From: Candidatus Zixiibacteriota bacterium
GTDB taxonomy: Bacteria > Zixibacteria > MSB-5A5 > GN15 > PGXB01
Direction of reading: 5' to 3'
Length of the DNA: 6,527 bases
NCBI GenBank assembly: GCA_030642025.1
Contig: DAOWOO010000080.1
Location: forward strand, 1-6,527
Under the pieces are notes generated by a model that saw nothing but the letters and a program-made list of their open reading frames with translations, had not been told where the DNA came from and made no database searches. The translations under genes and the position numbers were made by a program. Of this stretch, positions 1 through 5,080 are shown in pieces; within the stretch, counting starts at the first letter, position 1, and each line of letters begins with the position of its first letter.

Positions 1-398
1 TGATTGACGGCACGATTGACTGTATTGCTTCGGACCATGCTCCCCACGCCGAGGAGGATAAGGATGTTGAGTTTGATCATGCACCTCCGGGTATGATCGG
101 CCTGGAGACCACGCTCGGTCTGGTCAAGACACAATTAATTGACAAAGGTTATCTCAACTGGGCCGATGCTATCCGCAAGATGACTTGCAATCCGGCGCGG
201 ATACTGAAGCTTTCCGGGGGAACGCTGGAAATCGGTTCGGAGGCCGACATTACCATAATCGATCCTGAGAAAAAATGGACGGTCAAACGTGAAAAATTCC
301 GTTCCAAATCAAAAAACTCCCCATTTATCGGAAGGGAACTGGTTGGACGGGTTGAATATACAATACTTCGCGGCACGTTGGTTTATGAAACCGGTTAG
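1..398 (+). CDS. pyrC: Dihydroorotase, C-terminal part (5' end outside window)
   Basis: This is the last 131 residues of a zinc-dependent dihydroorotase, which interconverts N-carbamoyl-aspartate and dihydroorotate in cytoplasmic pyrimidine synthesis. The frame is open from position 3 to the TAG at 396-398, so the ATG at 93 is internal and not a start. The segment carries the signature SDHAPH (codons at about 30-47); in this amidohydrolase family its Asp is the catalytic base. The flap and substrate region follows as APPGMIGLETTLGL, and then NPARIL. The C-terminal beta-sandwich has the usual GSEADITIIDP segment and ends in a GRVEYTILRGTLVYE-type strand, where the family has G-x-V-x-x-T-I-x-x-G-x-x-V-Y. 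The zinc-binding HxH motif and carboxylated Lys lie upstream of the window. It is followed by a terminator, which suggests it is the last gene of its transcript, perhaps a pyr operon. The family call is secure. The alternatives allantoinase and hydantoinase fit the SDHAPH/GLET context less well. Confidence 0.95.
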   Translation, partial: IDGTIDCIASDHAPHAEEDKDVEFDHAPPGMIGLETTLGLVKTQLIDKGYLNWADAIRKMTCNPARILKLSGGTLEIGSEADITIIDPEKKWTVKREKFRSKSKNSPFIGRELVGRVEYTILRGTLVYETG

Positions 399-413
399 TT
401 GTTGTTGAAAATA

Positions 414-441
414 AAAGGGACGTTCGATTGAACGCCCCTTT
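414..441. terminator. Bidirectional intrinsic terminator between convergent genes
   Basis: The inverted repeat is AAAGGG (414-419), one A/C mismatch (420 and 435), CGTTC (421-425), loop GATT (426-429), GAACG (430-434) and CCCTTT (436-441). The stem is GC-rich in its core. It has T residues on the right (CCCTTTATCTTT), and read on the minus strand it is followed by TTTTATTTTC. It lies 15 bases after the pyrC stop and about 25 bases after the stop of the minus-strand DUF3078 gene, so it can end transcription from both sides. Confidence 0.8.
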
Positions 442-466
442 ATCTTTGCGCCAAATATATTTCAGA

Positions 467-1360
467 TTAAAACATTTTGTATGTCAATCCCAGCGCTAAT
501 GTTTCTTTTAAGCGGCCTTTGAGGCTGATCTGCTTGTCATAAAGAAGCTGGGTGTAGAAAACAACCTGAACGTATTTTGCAATTGAGGCCGTGACGCTAT
601 TCTCCCAGTTAATATCAATCGCTTTCCAGTAATCTTCGGACTCGGTTCCCTCGACTTTGTCCTTATCCGAGAAAAAGAGCGCCTTGTATACAGTCACTTT
701 GCCAATATAGCTTAGCTTGTCATTGAAGACAAGCTTGACATCGGTATTGGACTCGATACCACCGTCGGTGGCGGTAACAGTTTCAAATTTATCCAATCCG
801 GTTTCCTGAAGATCGCGGTTGATATTATGCTTGATAGCCAGACCGAGACGGGTCAGGATGTCGTCTTTATCCTTTTTTAGAAGCTGTTTGGCAATACCGA
901 CCGATTCGGTTAGAAGAATCGGATTGATATACCGTTTGTTGGTGTCAACCGAGGCGTCGTAAAACTGGCTTTCAAACCGGAAGGCAATAAAGGGTTCGAC
1001 AAAAGCGTTAAAATCTATCAGACCGACCGATTCCAAATCTATTTTATCGGTTGATTTTTTCGGTTTGGCCCAGTACTCGTCGCCGTTTTCATCCTCAAGC
1101 TGAGTGTGCGTCTGGCCGAAAGCCAGTTTGAAAGTATTCTTAAGTTGGAATCCTGGTGAGAGTTGTTTATTGAATATTCCGTTGGCGTTCCAGACCCAGC
1201 TAAAGTTTCCCGCCTCACCGCCGGTCCAGTTGTTTGAATATGACGCCTGCGTAGCGTTAAGGCTGAGATCAAAAGATTTTTCCCACTCGCCGGCGAAGCC
1301 TGTTTCGGCCAGCAAAAAGAGTGTGATAATTGCTGCGATTATTTGTCCCGTCGTTTTCAT
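467..1360 (-). CDS. Secreted DUF3078-family protein, probable outer-membrane beta-barrel
   Basis: A 297-residue protein of unknown function that matches the DUF3078 pattern. It starts at the ATG at 1360-1358, which has AAGGAGG eight bases upstream. The in-frame TTG directly before it (1363) sits closer to that site and is less likely. Residues 1-23 form a signal peptide: short basic start, hydrophobic core IIAAIITLFLL, and cleavage after GFA before GEW. The family hallmark NWTGGE is at residues 44-49, followed by alternating aromatic/polar strands (FSWVWNANG). The protein ends in a beta-strand with C-terminal Phe (LALGLTYKMF), as is common for outer-membrane barrels. The middle is rich in charged turns and amphipathic strands, such as EPFIAFRFESQFYDAS. 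In Bacteroidetes such proteins are predicted outer-membrane components with no proven substrate. It is alone on this strand, convergent with pyrC and divergent from recG. The family call is fairly confident; location is inferred from the signal peptide and strand pattern. Confidence 0.8.
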   Translation of the reverse strand: MKTTGQIIAAIITLFLLAETGFAGEWEKSFDLSLNATQASYSNNWTGGEAGNFSWVWNANGIFNKQLSPGFQLKNTFKLAFGQTHTQLEDENGDEYWAKPKKSTDKIDLESVGLIDFNAFVEPFIAFRFESQFYDASVDTNKRYINPILLTESVGIAKQLLKKDKDDILTRLGLAIKHNINRDLQETGLDKFETVTATDGGIESNTDVKLVFNDKLSYIGKVTVYKALFFSDKDKVEGTESEDYWKAIDINWENSVTASIAKYVQVVFYTQLLYDKQISLKGRLKETLALGLTYKMF

Positions 1361-1368
1361 CAATCATT

Positions 1369-1375
1369 CCTCCTT
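1369..1375 (-). promoter_or_regulatory. Shine-Dalgarno site of the DUF3078 gene
   Basis: The minus strand reads AAGGAGG, eight bases before ATG at 1360 and five before TTG at 1363. The spacing decides for the ATG start. Confidence 0.8.
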
Positions 1376-1382
1376 GCGCGTT

Positions 1383-1412
1383 ATAATAGTGGTTTACTTC
1401 CTCATAACGCAA
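1383..1412 (-). promoter_or_regulatory. Possible sigma70-type promoter of the DUF3078 gene
   Basis: On the minus strand TTGCGT (1412-1407) is separated by 18 bases from TATTAT (1388-1383), five of six matches to the -10 consensus. Transcription would start near 1376, leaving a very short leader with the Shine-Dalgarno at its front. The -35 matches only the TTG core. The same TTGCGT hexamer occurs in the putative murB promoter at 4034-4039. Confidence 0.35.
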
Positions 1413-1424
1413 GTGCAAATGGCG

Positions 1425-1453
1425 TGTTCCGAATAAAGTTGACTTTTTATAAT
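1425..1453 (+). promoter_or_regulatory. Possible promoter of recG with a consensus -10
   Basis: A perfect TATAAT lies at 1448-1453, 20 bases before the recG ATG. The hexamer 17 bases upstream (TGTTCC, 1425-1430) is a poor -35. The leader would be about 13 bases and would contain part of the weak AAGAGGG ribosome site (1454-1460). A nearby TTGACT (1439-1444) looks like a -35 but has no -10 at a usable distance. Confidence 0.3.
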
Positions 1454-1473
1454 AAGAGGGCTACCCTGATTAT

Positions 1474-3561
1474 ATGCCGGAACTTGAATTGCATTCCGAT
1501 GTGCAGTACATGAAAGGTGTCGGTCCCAGGCGGGCCGCGGTGCTGTCCAAGGTCGGGATTGATACGGTAGGAGATCTCCTGGGGTACCTGCCCCGCCGCT
1601 ATATTGACCGTTCGATGATCGTGCCCATCGGTACTCTGAAAGCCAACATGGACGTTACCGTCATCGGCCGGGTGCTTGGCAAGGGGATATTAATGGGAAG
1701 GAGGAAGCGCCTGGAAATCATACTTGGCGATGATACCGGCCATATTGCCCTTATATGGTTTGCCGGGTATCGTTATCTGGAAAAAATGTTTACCAAGGGT
1801 GACGTTTACGCCGTCACCGGGCAGGTAACGTACTTCCAACAGCACCAGATAGTCCATCCTGAGGCGGAGAAGCTTGAGGATGATATTGACCAACTGATAC
1901 ACACCGGACGTATTGTGCCGGTGTACCCATCGACGGGCGAATTGAAAAAGGCCGGTATAACCGGTCGGGTAATGCGGCAGCTTATCAGCCGGGCGCTTGA
2001 TAATTTGTCCGGAAAACTAAATGAATATTTACCGGAGAAATACCGTTCAGACTACAGTTTAATGAGACTTCCCGATGCCATAAGGCAGATCCATTATCCT
2101 GATAGTATGGAAGCCAGGGAATCAGCGCGAATAAGGCTGGCCTTTGATGAGTTGATGGAACTTCAGTACCTGATATTAAATTCGCGCCGTAAAAGCAGAA
2201 GTGTCGGCCGGGGACATACATATAAAAAGCCGGGAAGTACATTAAAAGAATTTACAAAATCTCTGCCGTTCAAACTTACCGAAGGGCAGAGAGACTGCGT
2301 CCAGACAATTACCGGCGACATGTGTAATGAAAAACCGATGCACCGACTTTTGCAGGGCGACGTAGGTTGCGGCAAAACCGTCGTGGCGATTCTGGCGGCC
2401 GTCTATGCGGCCGAGAACGGCCATCAGACCGCTTTTATGGCCCCCACTGAAATACTGGCCGAGCAGCATTATGCCGTCTGGCAAAAACCGCTTGAAGACG
2501 CCGGTATGAATTCAGCCCTTATTACGGGGTCGTTGAAGAAAGGCGAGCGCAGGGCGATTGAGACCGGGATAGCCGATGGGACTATCAAGATTGTTTTCGG
2601 GACCCATGCCGTTATTTCCAAATCGGTGACATTCGATAATCTCGGCCTGGTCGTGATCGACGAGCAGCATCGCTTTGGCGTTATGCAGCGGGGGCGGCTT
2701 ATAAAAAAGGGGTTATATCCGGATACGCTGGTGATGAGCGCCACCCCGATTCCCCGAACGCTGGCCATGACCCTGTACGGCGATCTGGATATATCATCAA
2801 TTAAAACGATGCCGCCCGGGCGACAGCCGACCCGGACCGTTTGGCGGGCGGCCAGCTCCCGACCCGATGTTTACAAATTCCTTAAGGAAAAACTGAAAAA
2901 AAACGATCAAATTTTTATTATTTATCCGCTTGTGGAAAAATCTGAAAAACTTGACCTCCAGGCGGCTGAAGATGAGTATAAGAAATTGAAGAAGGAAGTC
3001 TTTAAAGAATTCAGCGTTGGCCTGCTACACGGACGCACAAAAAAGGAAACGCGCAATAAAACCATTGCCGCTTTTCGGGCCGGGAAACTTGGAGTGCTGG
3101 TGGCAACTACCGTGATTGAAGTGGGGATAGATATACCATCGGCGACCATTATGGTAATCGAACATGCCGAGCGTTTCGGTTTATCGCAGTTGCATCAGCT
3201 AAGGGGGCGGGTTGGTCGCGGCAGAAGACCCGGAATGGTCATTGCCATGGCGGTTCCTCCGGTGAGTGCCCTGGCGAAAGAACGGCTGGAGATGTTTGCC
3301 GCCACGCCTGATGGTTTCAGGATTGCCGAGGCTGATTTGAAACTTCGCGGGCCGGGGGAGTTTTTCGGCACCAGGCAGCATGGCCTGCCGGAATTGAAAG
3401 TGGCCAACCTGGCCGAGGATGTGAACTTGTTGCCAATCACGCGAAAAGTAGTTGCGAGTCTTTTAGCCGATGACAAAGCGCTTGACAGGGACGATCGAAA
3501 TCTGCTAAGCTACCTTCGCCGGAGAAGCGAAAGCCGCAGAGATCTCGGCCGTTTCGGTTAA
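1474..3561 (+). CDS. recG: ATP-dependent DNA helicase RecG
   Basis: RecG is a cytoplasmic superfamily-2 motor that remodels stalled replication forks and migrates Holliday junctions. The 695-residue length is normal for the family. The N-terminus has a helix-hairpin-helix-like start (YMKGVGPRRAAVLSKVGI), followed by the OB-fold wedge domain at about residues 55-150. Motor motifs are complete: Q motif FKLTEGQ; Walker A GDVGCGKT (295-302); APTEILAEQH; DEQHRFGV (from 396), with the DEQH box typical of RecG; MSATPIPRTLAMT (from 421); TTVIEVGIDIP (545-555); QLHQLRGRVGRG (572-583). GEFFGTRQHG (628-637) is the C-terminal translocation (TRG) region. In the Walker A loop a Cys replaces the common Ser, which should be tolerated. 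ATG 1474 is the first in-frame start after TAA at 1453-1455; its ribosome site AAGAGGG (1454-1460) is 13 bases away, a rather long spacing. It probably leads a transcript with the DUF1844 gene 41 bases downstream. Confidence 0.98.
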   Translation: MPELELHSDVQYMKGVGPRRAAVLSKVGIDTVGDLLGYLPRRYIDRSMIVPIGTLKANMDVTVIGRVLGKGILMGRRKRLEIILGDDTGHIALIWFAGYRYLEKMFTKGDVYAVTGQVTYFQQHQIVHPEAEKLEDDIDQLIHTGRIVPVYPSTGELKKAGITGRVMRQLISRALDNLSGKLNEYLPEKYRSDYSLMRLPDAIRQIHYPDSMEARESARIRLAFDELMELQYLILNSRRKSRSVGRGHTYKKPGSTLKEFTKSLPFKLTEGQRDCVQTITGDMCNEKPMHRLLQGDVGCGKTVVAILAAVYAAENGHQTAFMAPTEILAEQHYAVWQKPLEDAGMNSALITGSLKKGERRAIETGIADGTIKIVFGTHAVISKSVTFDNLGLVVIDEQHRFGVMQRGRLIKKGLYPDTLVMSATPIPRTLAMTLYGDLDISSIKTMPPGRQPTRTVWRAASSRPDVYKFLKEKLKKNDQIFIIYPLVEKSEKLDLQAAEDEYKKLKKEVFKEFSVGLLHGRTKKETRNKTIAAFRAGKLGVLVATTVIEVGIDIPSATIMVIEHAERFGLSQLHQLRGRVGRGRRPGMVIAMAVPPVSALAKERLEMFAATPDGFRIAEADLKLRGPGEFFGTRQHGLPELKVANLAEDVNLLPITRKVVASLLADDKALDRDDRNLLSYLRRRSESRRDLGRFG

Positions 3562-3592
3562 ACTTCGGTTGAATTAAAGTAATGTACCAAAC

Positions 3593-3598
3593 AGGAGG
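3593..3598 (+). promoter_or_regulatory. Shine-Dalgarno site that fixes the DUF1844 start
   Basis: AGGAGG is followed by AATGATG, giving two adjacent in-frame ATGs. ATG 3600 is only one base away, ATG 3603 is four. An earlier in-frame ATG at 3582 lies upstream of this site and has no good site of its own. The start is therefore most likely 3603. Confidence 0.65.
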
Positions 3599-3602
3599 AA
3601 TG

Positions 3603-3995
3603 ATGACCGACGAAGACGCCAAAAAAATAAATATGCATTTCTTTCAGCTGGTGGTATCGCTTCAGGCGGCGGCCTGGCAGCAGATGGGCAAAATCGCCTC
3701 GCCGGTAACGGGCAAGGTGGAACGAAACCTGGATCAGGCAAAGGCAAGTATCGATATGCTTGAAATGCTGTCTGAAAAGACAAAAGGCAATCTCTCCAAT
3801 GAAGAAAACCAACTTCTTTCCAACGCTCTTTACGAATTGAAAATGAATTTTGTCGATGAATCATCAAAACCGGAATCTAAAACGCCGGAGGAAGATACCG
3901 ATAAACCCAAACAGGCTGAATCGGCTGAATCCAATGAAGATGTACCCGAAGATAAGGCTGATCCGCCATCGGGGAAAGATAAAGATAAAAAGTAA
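3603..3995 (+). CDS. DUF1844 domain protein with charged C-terminal tail
   Basis: A 130-residue cytoplasmic protein of unknown function. Residues about 8-80 match the DUF1844 pattern: an alpha-helical start (NMHFFQLVVSLQAAAWQQMG), the conserved turn SPVTGKVERNLDQAK, then SIDMLEMLSEKTKGNL, NEENQLLSNALYELKMNFVD. In family members this block is most of the protein. Here it is followed by about 45 residues made almost only of E, D, K, S and P, ending in KDKDKK, which should be disordered. There is no signal peptide and no membrane helix. The start is chosen from the AGGAGG at 3593-3598; the longer reading from ATG 3582 adds seven residues. It lies between recG and murB on the same strand, probably co-transcribed with recG. 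No role can be assigned; the neighbours do not settle it. Confidence 0.85.
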   Translation: MTDEDAKKINMHFFQLVVSLQAAAWQQMGKIASPVTGKVERNLDQAKASIDMLEMLSEKTKGNLSNEENQLLSNALYELKMNFVDESSKPESKTPEEDTDKPKQAESAESNEDVPEDKADPPSGKDKDKK

Positions 3996-4017
3996 TCAGG
4001 GAATATATCTATAACCG

Positions 4018-4033
4018 GGTTAACGCTTTAACC
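4018..4033. other. Perfect inverted repeat GGTTAA-CGCT-TTAACC
   Basis: A six-base-pair inverted repeat with a four-base loop lies 22 bases after the DUF1844 stop and directly abuts the TTGCGT hexamer of the putative murB promoter. It is not followed by a T-run, so it is a poor terminator. It could be an operator or a weak stem-loop. The evidence is its symmetry and position only. Confidence 0.35.
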
Positions 4034-4062
4034 TTGCGTCCGAACCGGCAAAAGTATATATT
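4034..4062 (+). promoter_or_regulatory. murB: Probable sigma70-type promoter of murB
   Basis: TTGCGT (4034-4039) and TATATT (4057-4062) are separated by 17 bases, the optimal spacing. The predicted start of transcription, about 4069, lies after the GTG at 4068. This argues for translation from ATG 4107 if the promoter is used. The inverted repeat at 4018-4033 touches its -35 element. Confidence 0.45.
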
Positions 4063-4106
4063 TTAAGGTGGCAGAGACAGATAAAACCAAGCCGATAACG
4101 GACAGC

Positions 4107-5018
4107 ATGATAAAGGTCTTTAAAGAAAGTTTCGGCAAAAATATTATTATCGACCAGCCGCTGGCTGAATATAATACATTTGGAACCGGAGGCCGGGCCC
4201 GGCTTTTTATAGATGTCAAAACGCCGGAAGATTTGGCGGCCGTTGTAAAAACAGCCAATAAAGCCGGAATATCATATTTCATGCTCGGCGGCGGGTCGAA
4301 TGTCCTTGTTTCCGATTCGGGTTATGAAGGATTGGTGATTAGAAATTGTATCAATGGACTGAAGGCAGAAGGCACCTCTATTACTTCCGGTGCCGGGGAA
4401 GAGTTGCAAAGTATGGTGGATTTTGCGGCGGGAAGCAGCCTGTCCGGCCTTGAATTTGCTACTGGTATATATGGTACTGTCGGAGGCGCCGTGTTCGGTA
4501 ACGCCGGGGCTTATGGCTCTGATATCGGCGCTGTCGTCGAATCGGCGCAACTTGTTGATAGACAGGGTAATATAAGAACCGAACCGGCCGAGCATTTCGA
4601 ATTTGGCTACAGGTATTCGAAATTGAAGCAAACTCGGGAGTTTATAGTCGAGGTAAAGATTGCACTAAAACGGGGCAGGAGAGAACAGATACAGGCGAAA
4701 ATCGATGAAATATCGAAACTTCGACAACAAAAGCTGCCTGAAAATGCCAAGACTGCGGGGTGTTTTTTCAAAAATATTCCTGATCCAAAAGAGGAATTCG
4801 GGAAGATGGCGGCCGGGAAACTGCTGGATGAAGTCGGCGCCAAAGATATGCATCACGGCGGAGCCAGAGTATATGAACAGCATGCCAATATTATTATAAA
4901 TGACGGTACCGCCGATACAAATGATATTACCGAACTGGCAAGACAGTTGAAACGGAAGGTGATGGAAAGGTTCGGGATAGAACTTGAAGAGGAAATTACT
5001 TATCTGGGTAGTTTTTAG
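4107..5018 (+). CDS. murB: UDP-N-acetylenolpyruvoylglucosamine reductase MurB
   Basis: MurB is a cytoplasmic FAD enzyme that uses NADPH to reduce UDP-GlcNAc-enolpyruvate to UDP-MurNAc, the second committed step of peptidoglycan precursor synthesis. From ATG 4107 it has 303 residues, the family's usual size. Visible motifs: NTFGTGGRA (23-31); FAD-binding LGGGSNVLVSD (around 60-70); GTVGGAV (123-129) and NAGAYG (132-137); YRYS (168-171), with the conserved Tyr/Arg; GCFFKN (218-223); HGGARVYEQHANIIIN; and LEEEITYLG at the end, which holds the conserved Glu. The arrangement is type II (no extra loop). Cys219 stands where most MurB enzymes have the proton-donating Ser of GSxFKNP. The upstream in-frame GTG at 4068 would add 13 hydrophilic residues unlike the family, has no ribosome site and lies at the predicted transcription start. 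ATG 4107 itself has only a weak GGA. Function is secure; the start is not. Confidence 0.95.
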   Translation: MIKVFKESFGKNIIIDQPLAEYNTFGTGGRARLFIDVKTPEDLAAVVKTANKAGISYFMLGGGSNVLVSDSGYEGLVIRNCINGLKAEGTSITSGAGEELQSMVDFAAGSSLSGLEFATGIYGTVGGAVFGNAGAYGSDIGAVVESAQLVDRQGNIRTEPAEHFEFGYRYSKLKQTREFIVEVKIALKRGRREQIQAKIDEISKLRQQKLPENAKTAGCFFKNIPDPKEEFGKMAAGKLLDEVGAKDMHHGGARVYEQHANIIINDGTADTNDITELARQLKRKVMERFGIELEEEITYLGSF

Positions 5019-5023
5019 GGAGG
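5017..5023 (+). promoter_or_regulatory. Orphan strong Shine-Dalgarno sequence over the murB stop
   Basis: AGGGAGG overlaps the murB TAG. No ATG, GTG or TTG follows at usable distance in any frame; the sequence continues TTTTATCGAATAATATTTAAG. It should serve the next gene but is 56 bases from the likely ACG start of that gene. Confidence 0.4.
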
Positions 5024-5047
5024 TTTTATCGAATAATATTTAAGAAA

Positions 5048-5080
5048 GTAAAGCCAACCGAGTAAATATCGGTAAAGCTA
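5048..5080 (+). repeat. Hairpin flanked by GTAAAGCYA direct repeats in the sprA leader
   Basis: GTAAAGCCA (5048-5056) and GTAAAGCTA (5072-5080) are direct repeats with one mismatch, 24 bases apart. Between and partly overlapping them, ACCGA (5057-5061) pairs perfectly with TCGGT (5069-5073) around the loop GTAAATA. The element ends on the first base of the presumed ACG start codon. It could influence initiation; chance cannot be excluded. Confidence 0.35.

Noticed and set aside
1104..1436. 110-residue plus-strand frame opposite the DUF3078 gene and its upstream region
   Set aside because: It is antisense to a gene with signal peptide, ribosome site and family hallmark. It shows no family resemblance and runs across the divergent promoter region.
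1439..1444. TTGACT as -35 of recG
   Set aside because: A -10 at 17 bases would be TACCCT at 1462-1467, a poor match and too near the ATG at 1474.
3553..3570. Tandem TTCGGTT (3553-3559 and 3564-3570) at the end of recG
   Set aside because: There are only two 7-base copies, half inside the coding sequence, with no link to a hairpin or promoter. This is probably chance.
4065..4071. AAGGTGG as a ribosome binding site
   Set aside because: No start codon in the murB frame follows within range; the nearest is ATG 4107, over 30 bases away.
4272..4631. 119-residue minus-strand frame inside murB
   Set aside because: It is the antisense shadow of conserved MurB motifs and has no independent support.
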